DNA from: Clostridiales bacterium
GTDB taxonomy: Bacteria > Bacillota > Clostridia > Oscillospirales > Acutalibacteraceae
Direction of reading: 5' to 3'
Assembly: GCA_019419895.1 (NCBI GenBank)
Contig: JAHZIE010000003.1
Location: 15,821 to 47,128, forward strand
DNA length: 31,308 bases
Part shown: positions 25,187 through 31,308 of the stretch, piece after piece
How positions within the stretch are numbered: the first letter of the stretch is position 1
Layout: each line of letters begins with the position of its first letter
Notes under the pieces: model-generated
What the model was told of the DNA's origin: nothing
What the model saw: the letters and a program-made list of their open reading frames with translations, nothing else
Database searches by the model: none
Made by a program: the position numbers and the translations under genes

Positions 25187-25756
25187 AGAGTCAGACAGGT
25201 CCGGCAGCTGGGATGAGTTGACTGTCTTTCCATCAAAATCACCCTCAGACTGCTGGGGCGAGAATAGGAAATGGAGGAATTTTTCCTGTTAGACTTTATC
25301 CGCTGATAGACATCAGAGCTGGCGGAATATAAAAGTGAAGGAAAAGGCTGAGGCAGATGGCAGCGTGGAGGGATACGGTTACTGGAAAGGGATGCAAGGG
25401 TAAAAAGCATACAAATAAGTTGGCTGTAAGTGCTTGTCTGCGAAAAGGTAAAAATTTTCGCCTTCCGATTTCTCAAAGACGTCCTTTGAAGTGGAGCCAT
25501 CTTTACGAACATATGAAAAAGCTCGTTTAGACATGACATAAACGTCTGTTTAAACGGGCTTTTGATATATTTGGAAAATATTTCTAATTCAAAAAGTTGA
25601 GGGAGGCCCCAAGAAAAATTCATTTAAGCAGATGGGTATCGTCCATTTTTTAACTGTCGGGATTGTGAGGACTAAGAGAGAAAAGGAGCCGGAAACCTAA
25701 TGCCGGAATACAGGTCAGGTGGATGGAAGAACGGAAATATCCACAGTATATTATCG
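25187..25756. other. Intergenic region of about 570 bp between ppa and the TetR gene
   Basis: No supported gene is seen. An open frame of about 150 codons on the minus strand (25162-25623) crosses the terminator hairpin and the 3' end of ppa, has no ribosome-binding site and looks non-proteinaceous. The only clear element is the hairpin at 25517-25563. Confidence 0.5.
25517..25563. terminator. Candidate bidirectional terminator, ppa side
   Basis: AAAAGCTCGTTTA (25517-25529) pairs with TAAACGGGCTTTT (25551-25563), with one G-U pair and a 13-bp stem; an inner AGAC/GTCT can form in the loop. A and U runs flank the stem on both strands. It lies 330 bp past ppa, so it could end either ppa readthrough or a minus-strand transcript from the TetR gene. 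Confidence 0.65.
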
Positions 25757-26368
25757 TTATTTTTCCGTGTTTTTTGCGGCATCTTCCAAAAAACGAACGC
25801 TTCCAAGAATAATTTTTTCTGTTTTTTTGGCCATCTCCGCTACCGGTTCTTTCCTTCCGCCTTCCAGCCAGAGGCGCAAAGTAGCTAAATAACCGGACGC
25901 TACAAAGGCGTAAAAGAATTCAATATCCCGCCGGTTGACGGATGGATAGAGCTCCTGATACTGCTCCAAGCATTTTTCCTTTCCAAAGGAGATAACTTTG
26001 TCAATAAAAGATTTATCGCAGTTTTCTCCCAGCAGAATGGCGCACATGTCATAGTTTTCGCTTAATATAGCAAAGACTGCTGAATAAATGGAGAGAGGAT
26101 TGGAGACACTGGAAGAGGTGTCGGCGAGGGGATAATTGCTCAACGCCTCCTGAAGCTCTGAGAACATTTCGTTTTCGATTTTTTCCATTAAATCATAAAT
26201 ATCGTAGTAATGAGAGTAAAATGTGCCCCGGTTGATCCCGGCGTGACTGCATAATTCCTTAACGGTAATGGACTGCAGGGGTTTTTTCTGAAGCAGTTCA
26301 ATCAGCGCGGAGCGAAGCATTTTTTTGGTCATCCGAACCCTTTGATCGTTTTTTTCTTTTTCGGCCAT
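25757..26368 (-). CDS. TetR/AcrR family transcriptional regulator
   Basis: This is a DNA-binding repressor, 203 aa. The N-terminal helix-turn-helix is recognisable in SITVKELCSHAGINRGTFYSHY at about residues 34-55, the classic TetR_N pattern, followed by YDIYDLMEKI. The C-terminal ligand domain is mostly helical and not assignable to a ligand. ATG 26368 is preferred, since AAGGAG is 10 nt upstream; a GTG 6 bp earlier is only 4 nt from that site. It is transcribed away from the SDR gene at 26604, the usual arrangement of a TetR regulator and its target, so it probably controls that gene and itself. Confidence 0.93.
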   Translation of the reverse strand: MAEKEKNDQRVRMTKKMLRSALIELLQKKPLQSITVKELCSHAGINRGTFYSHYYDIYDLMEKIENEMFSELQEALSNYPLADTSSSVSNPLSIYSAVFAILSENYDMCAILLGENCDKSFIDKVISFGKEKCLEQYQELYPSVNRRDIEFFYAFVASGYLATLRLWLEGGRKEPVAEMAKKTEKIILGSVRFLEDAAKNTEK

Positions 26369-26472
26369 AGTCACTTTTCTCCTTTTTGGCGAATAATCAA
26401 CAGGAAGGATTGGGTTTGTTGTTTATCTTACACTTGACAAAATCTTGATGATTGCGGAACCTGTCTGCTATT

Positions 26473-26500
26473 AGTATAATACAATTGTAAGGTAAGTCAA
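26473..26500 (-). promoter_or_regulatory. Promoter of the TetR-type gene
   Basis: On the minus strand TTGACT (26495-26500) and TATACT (26473-26478) are 16 bp apart. The -35 box touches a candidate operator at 26499-26509. Confidence 0.72.
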
Positions 26501-26509
26501 CACAGTGTT
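26499..26509. promoter_or_regulatory. Candidate TetR operator
   Basis: AACACAGTGTT is a perfect 5+1+5 palindrome that overlaps the -35 box of the TetR promoter and ends 8 bp before the -35 of the divergent SDR promoter. Binding there could block both. A second inverted repeat, TTTGA/TCAAA, overlaps the SDR -35 region (26516-26535). Confidence 0.5.
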
Positions 26510-26516
26510 CATTAAT

Positions 26517-26546
26517 TTGACATAAAGTTTTCAAATTAGATACATT
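26517..26546 (+). promoter_or_regulatory. Promoter of the SDR gene
   Basis: TTGACA at 26517-26522 and TACATT at 26541-26546 are 18 bp apart. The -35 box is consensus. The leader to ATG 26604 would be about 50 nt with AAAAGGAGG. Confidence 0.6.
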
Positions 26547-26603
26547 TATCTCTAGAATGGTTGAAATGCCGGAAGGAGAAGGAAAGGAAAAGGAGGCTTC
26601 CAT

Positions 26604-27644
26604 ATGAAGAAATTGTATTTGGTGACAGGAGCCTGCGGGCATTTGGGAAGCACGATTGTGCGCCAGCTGGTGCAACAGGGCGAAAGGGTCAGGGGTTTTA
26701 TCCTCCCACAGGAATCGGAAGAGGAACTCAAGGGGCTGGGAATTGAGGTTTTCAGAGGAGATGTCAGGGATAAGGCTTCCCTGGAACCTTTCTTTCGGGA
26801 ACAAGAGGGATACCGGATGGTTGTGATCCATACAGCTGGTATCGTGGCCATTACTGCTGACGTTCCCAAAAGTATGTATGACGTCAATGTGAAAGGAACG
26901 GCGAATATTATCGATTTGTGTATGGAGCATCACATCTCCCGTTTGGTACATGTGAGCTCAGTCCATGCCATACCGGAAAAGAGAGGCCTTCGGAGAATGG
27001 AGGAGATCCGCCGGTTCTGCGCGGAAAAGGTGCTGGGCGGATATGCGAAAACAAAGGCTGAGGCAACGCAGCTCGTTCTGGACAGTGTCCAGCGCGGCTT
27101 AGATGCTGTCGTTGTGCATCCTTCCGGCATTATCGGACCCGGGGACAGCGGCCATAACCATCTGATACAGATGGTCAAGGATTACCTCAATGGAAGGCTT
27201 CCCGCCTGCGTAAGGGGGGGCTATGATTTTGTTGATGTAAGAGATGTTGCCAACGGCTGTATTTTAGCTGCCGAGAAGGGAGAAAAGGGAGAATGTTACA
27301 TCCTTTCTAATCGGCACTATGAGATCACAAGCGTTCTTGACATGCTTCATGAAATCAGCGGAAAACGAAAGGTACGTATGGTTCTGCCTATGTGGCTGGC
27401 AAAGGCGGCAGCCCCTGCCGCTGAAAAATATTATAAGCTGCGAAAGCAGCTGCCCCTTTTTACGAGCTATTCCCTGCATGCCTTAAGAAGCAATGACAAT
27501 TTTTCCCACGAAAAGGCGAGTGAGAAGCTGGGTTACCGCACCAGGGATTTATATGATACCCTCAAAGATACGGTGGCATGGCTCTATCAGCAGCATCTGG
27601 TAAAAAGCAGGAAAAGGCATCCCCAGATGGCGGCAGCAAAATAG
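26604..27644 (+). CDS. Extended short-chain dehydrogenase/epimerase family protein
   Basis: This is an NAD(P)-dependent extended SDR of the epimerase/dihydroflavonol-reductase-like class, 346 aa. The Rossmann motif TGACGHLGS is at residues 8-16, DVRD is in the adenine region, HTAGIV and NVKGTANIIDLC are family blocks, VHVSSVHA carries the Ser, and the catalytic pair is GYAKTKAEA (YxxxK). VVHPSGIIGPGD follows. The C-terminal third contains a hydrophobic segment (PMWLAKAAAPAAEKY) and a basic tail (KSRKRHPQ). ATG 26604 has AAAAGGAGG upstream. A divergent TetR gene implies inducible expression. The substrate is unknown; a steroid, aldehyde or sugar nucleotide are all possible. Confidence 0.9.
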   Translation: MKKLYLVTGACGHLGSTIVRQLVQQGERVRGFILPQESEEELKGLGIEVFRGDVRDKASLEPFFREQEGYRMVVIHTAGIVAITADVPKSMYDVNVKGTANIIDLCMEHHISRLVHVSSVHAIPEKRGLRRMEEIRRFCAEKVLGGYAKTKAEATQLVLDSVQRGLDAVVVHPSGIIGPGDSGHNHLIQMVKDYLNGRLPACVRGGYDFVDVRDVANGCILAAEKGEKGECYILSNRHYEITSVLDMLHEISGKRKVRMVLPMWLAKAAAPAAEKYYKLRKQLPLFTSYSLHALRSNDNFSHEKASEKLGYRTRDLYDTLKDTVAWLYQQHLVKSRKRHPQMAAAK

Positions 27645-27690
27645 GATGGTTAGTTAATAGAATAAAAAGATTGCGTTCAGCATAGAAAAG

Positions 27691-27730
27691 GCCGGAGTAC
27701 AAGCGACTGTACCCCGGCTAATTTTGTTAT
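27691..27730 (+). terminator. Terminator of the SDR gene
   Basis: GCCGGAGTACA (27691-27701) pairs with TGTACCCCGGC (27708-27718), with one mismatch, and is followed by TAATTTTGTTATTT. It begins 47 bp after the stop. Confidence 0.75.
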
Positions 27731-27824
27731 TTATCTAAGTAAAGATGACATTCAGCTAAATTGGTGGTGAGGAGGATAAGGAATGAGACATTCTTCCAAT
27801 AAAAAATAAGGTTATCTAAGTAAA
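27731..27824 (+). repeat. Two 13-bp direct repeats, TTATCTAAGTAAA
   Basis: Exact copies lie at 27731-27743 and 27812-27824, 81 bp apart start to start, in the gene-free stretch between the SDR terminator and a decayed minus-strand gene. They could be a deletion scar, a duplicated target site or chance in AT-rich DNA. Confidence 0.55.
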
Positions 27825-27887
27825 ACAGGACGAACTGGGCGATGGAATCGCCAACTCCTTCCCATTCTTAGCATATTTTCAGTATAA

Positions 27888-28277
27888 TTAAAATTTATGA
27901 TCCTTAAGCTGCCACTGACAGATAAAGATCATAAGATGGTGATAACTTTTTTTATCTGCCGTAAAAGTCATAAAAGATATTTCTCGCTTTTATACCGTCT
28001 TTCTCAAAAAATAAGGCTTTATACTATCGGCATAATCCAGATAAAACTCTTCCATTACAATTTTATGATTTTTAATGGCGGTGTCATTCAGGACAAAGGC
28101 AAGATTAATGGAGCCGGTGTCATTGGAATAAACAAAGGTAGGAGGATTGCCTTTGTTAGAATTGTTACAGCTGTGTTTTGTTCTGCTTCAAGAAAAAGAG
28201 TTTTCCCATTTATCGCAATATGTTTTTCATAAGTCCAGCTTTTCCATTTGTTTTTATCGGACAGGAATTCTTTCAGG
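27888..28277 (-). pseudogene. Decayed gene of unknown function (C-terminal remnant)
   Basis: Read on the minus strand, protein-like sequence continues across frames. FLSDKNKWKSWTYEKHIAI and GKTLFLEAEQNTAV (to about 28165) shift into NSNKGNPPTFVYSNDTGSIN and LAFVLNDTAIKNHKI, with YLDYADSIKP up to a T6 run near 28006-28011. Another shift gives FEKDGIKARNIFYDF, and a last one gives SYHHLMIFICQWQLKDHKF before TAA 27888. Each piece looks like real protein, yet none is open on its own. It resembles small clostridial proteins of about 150-200 aa that I cannot name with confidence. The N-terminal part is missing and abuts the stop of the next gene. Confidence 0.6.
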
Positions 28278-28775
28278 TCACATTTTCTTGGTAAATAATA
28301 GGAAAATGAGAAGGAGAATGATGACGATATCGTAGAATCTTGGCCCGTGAAAGAAGATGACACTGGCTAACAGGGCGATCCCAATAATTCCAAAGGAAAT
28401 CAGATAGGAGACAGGCTTTTTCGTTTTGGAATACCAGGTGATCCAGGCAAATAGGGGAGAACACAAGGAAAAAAATCCCCAGCCATAGAGAAATTTTTCA
28501 GGAACAGGGCTATGCAGCGCGGCGGCTGTAAAATAATAGGCTGCAAGCATGCCGGCGCAGAAAAGAAATACGCGGATAGCCGCCTTCCCAGGGCTGACAC
28601 TGTAAATAGAAATTACAACGCCCAAAAGAATCCAGATAGAAAATTCGGAAAAAATATTGCCCAGGGTAGAAGTATGAATATCCAGCAGCTTTGAAAGTAT
28701 GCCGGAGGCAAGACCTCCTGTCAGGCAAAGCAGGGGATAGAGGATTTTCTGGAAATTTTTCACAGGCCTTGTCAT
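28278..28775 (-). CDS. Small integral membrane protein, DUF6518-like
   Basis: This 165-aa protein is almost entirely hydrophobic, with about five predicted membrane helices: residues about 10-30, 44-60, 66-86, 95-112 and 122-160 (possibly two). The pattern SIWILLGVVISIYS, then SPGKAAIRVFLFCAGMLAAYYF and FAWITWYSK recalls DUF6518-type proteins of Clostridia, recognised from memory only. ATG 28775 follows AAAGGA. It lies 57 bp after the antiporter gene on the same strand and may be cotranscribed with it. Function is unknown. Confidence 0.75.
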   Translation of the reverse strand: MTRPVKNFQKILYPLLCLTGGLASGILSKLLDIHTSTLGNIFSEFSIWILLGVVISIYSVSPGKAAIRVFLFCAGMLAAYYFTAAALHSPVPEKFLYGWGFFSLCSPLFAWITWYSKTKKPVSYLISFGIIGIALLASVIFFHGPRFYDIVIILLLIFLLFTKKM

Positions 28776-28832
28776 AAGCGGATCCTTTAAATAACAGGAT
28801 TAAAATTTTCAAGATGAAAAAGAAGGGCCGTT

Positions 28833-30179
28833 CTAAGATGGAATTTCAATGATATTGCTGCCATCGTCATTTTCTGATGGATTGTCAGATGGTATCCGGC
28901 CGGTTTTATTGCCCCTCCTAATAAAAATGGAGATAAGGGCCGAAACGGCCATTAATGGAGGATAAAACAGATAAGGGATAATGGCAAAGGGGGTTAGGGA
29001 GGAATACTGGGCGGCAGAAATCAATTGAGCGCCGTAAGGGATGATTCCCTGCCATACAGAGGCAAAGATATCCAGCAGGGAGGCTGAACGCCGGGGAGAA
29101 ATTTCAAATTCGTCGCTGATGTCCTTCGCAATGGGGCCGGCGATAACGATAGCGACTGTATTGTTGGCAGTGGAAATATCCACCAAGGAGATAAGGCCGG
29201 CGATCCCCAATTCAGCGCCGCGCTTTGTTCTGATGTGGCGGCGTATGAACCAGATAATAAAGTCGATCCCGCCGTTGGCCTTGACCAGAGATACAATTCC
29301 GGCTACCAGGATGGAAATGACGGTAATTTCAAACATATTGGCGACGCCGTCCCCCACAGCGGCAAACATTTTCATGAAAGGAATGGTGCCGTCCGCTACG
29401 CCGACGATCAGGGAAAGGACGGTTCCTGAAATGAGCACCAGAAACACATTCAGTCCTATCAGGGCGCCGGCTAAAACCACCAAATAGGGCACCACCTTGA
29501 GAAGATCATAGGAATAGACCGCACTGGAATCAAGAGTCGCGTTCCAGGTCAACGCCACAAAAATAATAAGCGCAAGAATAGCCGCCGGAAGGACAATCAG
29601 GAAGTTTTCCTTAAATTTGTCTTTCATGCTGCAGCCTTGGGTGCGGGTCGCGGCGATGGTGGTGTCGGAGATCATGGAAAGGTTGTCCCCGAACATGGAA
29701 CCACAGACAACGGCGCTGATGCAAAGAGCCATGGAAATACCGGTGGCATTGCTGATCCCAACCGCGATAGGAGCAAGGGCGGCAATGGTTCCCATGGAGG
29801 TCCCCATGGAAAGAGAAATAAAGCATCCGATGACAAAAAGTCCGGCTACAGCAAAACGGGGTGGGAGAATGGAGAGCCCCAGGTTGACAGTGCTTTCCAC
29901 ACCGCCCGCGGCACTGATGCTCCCGGAAAATGCGCCGGCAAAAATGAAAATCAGGCACATTACCATAATGTTTTCTTCTCCGGCGCCTTTGGCGATGATT
30001 GACAGCTTTTCCTGAAAGGAAACCTTACGATTCTGCAGGAGAGCGACGAGCAGGGCGATCATAAAGCCAACGATGGCGGGCATGGCGTAAAAATCGCCCG
30101 CAATGATTCCAAAGCCTAGAAACAGAAGAAGAAAGACTCCGATAGGGAGAAGAGCCCAGGGATTCCCCCTTTTTTCCAT
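28833..30179 (-). CDS. NhaC-family Na+/H+ antiporter
   Basis: This is a secondary transporter of the NhaC family (ion transporter superfamily), 448 aa, with about eleven to twelve hydrophobic helices. The most telling block is CGSMFGDNLSMISDTTIAATRTQGC, the discontinuous-helix substrate region of this family; a related half-repeat, SLVDISTANNTVAIVIAGP, lies in the second half. LSMGTSMGTIAALAPIAVGI is also conserved. The C-terminal 25 residues are hydrophilic. ATG 30179 has GGAGGG upstream. Relatives exchange Na+/H+, malate/lactate or lysine, so the substrate is not certain. Its long leader contains three hairpins and suggests RNA-level control. Confidence 0.9.
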   Translation of the reverse strand: MEKRGNPWALLPIGVFLLLFLGFGIIAGDFYAMPAIVGFMIALLVALLQNRKVSFQEKLSIIAKGAGEENIMVMCLIFIFAGAFSGSISAAGGVESTVNLGLSILPPRFAVAGLFVIGCFISLSMGTSMGTIAALAPIAVGISNATGISMALCISAVVCGSMFGDNLSMISDTTIAATRTQGCSMKDKFKENFLIVLPAAILALIIFVALTWNATLDSSAVYSYDLLKVVPYLVVLAGALIGLNVFLVLISGTVLSLIVGVADGTIPFMKMFAAVGDGVANMFEITVISILVAGIVSLVKANGGIDFIIWFIRRHIRTKRGAELGIAGLISLVDISTANNTVAIVIAGPIAKDISDEFEISPRRSASLLDIFASVWQGIIPYGAQLISAAQYSSLTPFAIIPYLFYPPLMAVSALISIFIRRGNKTGRIPSDNPSENDDGSNIIEIPS

Positions 30180-30228
30180 ATAAATCCCTCCATTTACCGT
30201 AACTGCCGTTTTAATAATATGTTATGAC

Positions 30229-30327
30229 ACCGCCGAAAGACAGGCGGTCGGACAGAATTACTGTCACATGATATCCAAGGCCGCTGCTTTGCAATATCTG
30301 GGAAAATGCTCCAGACACCGCTGCGGC
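30229..30327 (-). promoter_or_regulatory. Structured 5' leader of the NhaC gene, candidate cis-regulatory RNA
   Basis: Between the promoter and the start codon the minus strand can form three hairpins. Hairpin A (30280-30327) has an outer GCCGC/GCGGC stem and an inner TCTGG/CCAGA. Hairpin B (30251-30265) is GACAG/CTGTC around a 5-nt loop. Hairpin C (30229-30248) is ACCGCC/GGCGGT around an 8-nt loop, which an outer TGAC/GTCA pair could enclose together with B. No U-run follows, so control of translation or stability is more likely than termination. I do not recognise a known riboswitch class; the lysine and known Na+ riboswitches were considered. Confidence 0.5.
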
Positions 30328-30356
30328 AAAAAGCAGAAAGGCAAAAATTTAAGGTA

Positions 30357-30385
30357 ATTATACCATAAGTGAAGAAAAAGTCCAA
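30357..30385 (-). promoter_or_regulatory. Promoter of the NhaC gene
   Basis: On the minus strand TTGGAC (30380-30385) and consensus TATAAT (30357-30362) are exactly 17 bp apart. Initiation near 30350 gives a leader of about 170 nt. Confidence 0.82.
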
Positions 30386-30432
30386 TCAATTTCAACGAAC
30401 TTAGAAAAAGAGAGGAAAAAGCCTGGTTCCTT

Positions 30433-30460
30433 TTGCTTGAAACAAAGGATATGATATAAT
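30433..30460 (+). promoter_or_regulatory. Promoter of the response-regulator gene
   Basis: TTGCTT at 30433-30438 and consensus TATAAT at 30455-30460 are 16 bp apart. The leader is about 120 nt and includes the hairpin CCGGACAG/CTGTTCCGG just before the ribosome-binding site AAGGAG. Confidence 0.68.
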
Positions 30461-30589
30461 AATTTCCAGACCTTTACAGCCAGTTTACTGAGAGCTGTGA
30501 AGAAATGGATTTTTCTGTTTCCCGCTTTTGAATTTGGAAGGGATTGTGCCGGACAGGAATGAACGCTGTTCCGGGGAAGGAGAAAACAT

Positions 30590-31264
30590 ATGTACCGTAT
30601 CTTAATTGTTGAGGATGATGATGTTATTGCAGGCGTGCTGGAACGCCACTTGAGGCAATGGGGAATGGAGGTTTGCCGGCCGGAGGAATTTGACAATATC
30701 ACCCGTGATTTTGCCCGCTGCCAGCCCCAGCTTGTACTGATGGACATATCGTTGCCGAATTATAATGGATTTTATTGGTGCGCTGAAATTCGGAAACTGT
30801 CAAGTGTCCCAATTATTTTTCTCTCTTCAGCCAGCGATAATATGAATATTATTATGGCGGTGAATCAAGGTGGCGATGATTTTATTGCCAAACCCTTTGA
30901 TCTGAATGTTTTGATGGCTAAAATCCAGGCGCTTCTGCGCCGCGCCTATTCCTTTCAGGGGACCTCAAGCCTTCTGGAGCATGGGGGAATTGTGCTGAAT
31001 CTGGGAGATGCGTCTGTTTCCTATCAGGAAAGCAGGACGGAGCTGACCAAGAATGAATTTAAGATCCTTCAGCTGCTAATGGAAAGGGCGGGAAATATTG
31101 TGACAAGGGAGGAAATAATGAAGCGGCTTTGGGAAAGCGACAGCTTTATTGATGACAATACCCTGACGGTAAATATGACGCGCCTGAGAAAAAAGCTGGA
31201 ATCCATTGGGCTGTCCAATGTAATCGCCACCCAAAAGGGACTGGGCTACCGCTTTAGAGACTAA
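30590..31264 (+). CDS. OmpR-family response regulator, BceR/GraR-like
   Basis: This is a DNA-binding response regulator of a two-component system, 224 aa. The receiver domain has the acidic pocket EDDD at 8-11, phosphoacceptor Asp52 in VLMDISLP, Ser in FLSSAS near 79 and the invariant Lys in IAKPFD near 101. The winged-helix domain (about 130-224) shows ELTKNEFKILQLLMERAGNIVTREE and VNMTRLRKKLE. NYNGFYWCAEIRKLSSVPIIFLSS matches regulators that sense cell-envelope peptides together with Bce-type ABC transporters, so antimicrobial peptide or bacitracin response is a reasonable inference. ATG 30590 follows AAGGAG. The partner kinase probably begins at the window edge. Confidence 0.95.
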   Translation: MYRILIVEDDDVIAGVLERHLRQWGMEVCRPEEFDNITRDFARCQPQLVLMDISLPNYNGFYWCAEIRKLSSVPIIFLSSASDNMNIIMAVNQGGDDFIAKPFDLNVLMAKIQALLRRAYSFQGTSSLLEHGGIVLNLGDASVSYQESRTELTKNEFKILQLLMERAGNIVTREEIMKRLWESDSFIDDNTLTVNMTRLRKKLESIGLSNVIATQKGLGYRFRD

Positions 31265-31287
31265 GATGAAAGGAGAAGGGCTGGTTG

Positions 31288-31308
31288 ATGTTTGGAAGGG
31301 AAAAGAAA
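31288..31308 (+). CDS. Start of a downstream gene, probably the sensor kinase (partial)
   Basis: ATG 31288 lies 12 nt after AAAGGAG and opens MFGREKK to the window end. An alternative ATG at 31266 overlaps that site and has none of its own. BceR-type regulators are normally followed by a BceS-type histidine kinase, and the gap here is 23 bp. The identity is inferred from context only, as just seven codons are visible. Confidence 0.45.

Noticed and set aside
25162..25623. 153-codon frame on the minus strand after ppa
   Set aside because: It overlaps ppa and a terminator hairpin, lacks a ribosome-binding site and is rich in Ser and Arg in a non-protein-like way.
27897..28232. 111-codon frame on the plus strand
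   Set aside because: It is antisense to the decayed minus-strand gene, whose pieces look far more like protein.
30180..30356. Lysine riboswitch in the NhaC leader
   Set aside because: NhaC-type LysW genes can carry one, but the leader lacks the five-way-junction core sequences I would expect; kept only as an unassigned structured leader.
1..31308. CRISPR array, rRNA, tRNA, prophage or integrative element
   Set aside because: No regularly spaced repeats, no tRNA cloverleaf or rRNA sequence and no integrase or phage structural genes were seen; the only mobile DNA is the IS200-type remnant.

Overview
The window reads as a chromosomal segment of a low-to-mid GC Firmicute of class Clostridia, most likely an Oscillospirales/Ruminococcaceae-type gut anaerobe. 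The class is suggested by the strong AGGAGG ribosome-binding sites, the rpoBC-rpsL-rpsG-fusA-tuf order, the mreBCD-PBP2-minD-mgsA cluster and a preQ1-I riboswitch; the finer placement is inference. No rRNA, tRNA or CRISPR array was recognised.

Region 1 (1-8556, + strand) is housekeeping: the 3' end of rpoB, rpoC, then the str cluster rpsL, rpsG, fusA and tuf, closed by a strong terminator. A good sigma-A-type promoter for rpsL lies inside the last codons of rpoC. Region 2 (about 8560-10640) is debris. It holds a decayed IS200-type tnpA with an internal stop, a frameshift and a third in-frame stop, although its leader hairpin and a perfect 19-bp terminal palindrome survive. About 1.4 kb of AT-rich sequence without a credible gene follows.

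Region 3 (10646-16901, - strand) is the cell-shape cluster mreB-mreC-mreD-PBP2, followed by minD-mgsA, which has its own promoter. MinC and MinE are missing next to MinD. Region 4 (17134-18944, +) is a two-gene ABC-2 exporter. It faces, across a bidirectional terminator, region 5 (19391-21758, -), a Gfo/Idh/MocA oxidoreductase and a GH29 alpha-L-fucosidase.

Region 6 (21933-25186) carries a KtrB/TrkH potassium channel subunit, a QueT-type transporter controlled by a preQ1-I riboswitch, and a divergent family I pyrophosphatase. Region 7 (25757-27730) is a divergent pair, a TetR regulator and an extended SDR, with a shared promoter region and a candidate operator. Region 8 (27731-30385) has a decayed minus-strand gene, a DUF6518-like membrane protein and an NhaC-family antiporter whose roughly 170-nt leader is rich in hairpins. 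The window ends with an OmpR/BceR-type response regulator (+) and the first codons of what is probably its partner.

No clearly new multi-gene system was found. The best second-look items are the unexplained structured nhaC leader, the preQ1 riboswitch, the orphan MinD with an unusual hydrophobic tail, and the two decayed genes.
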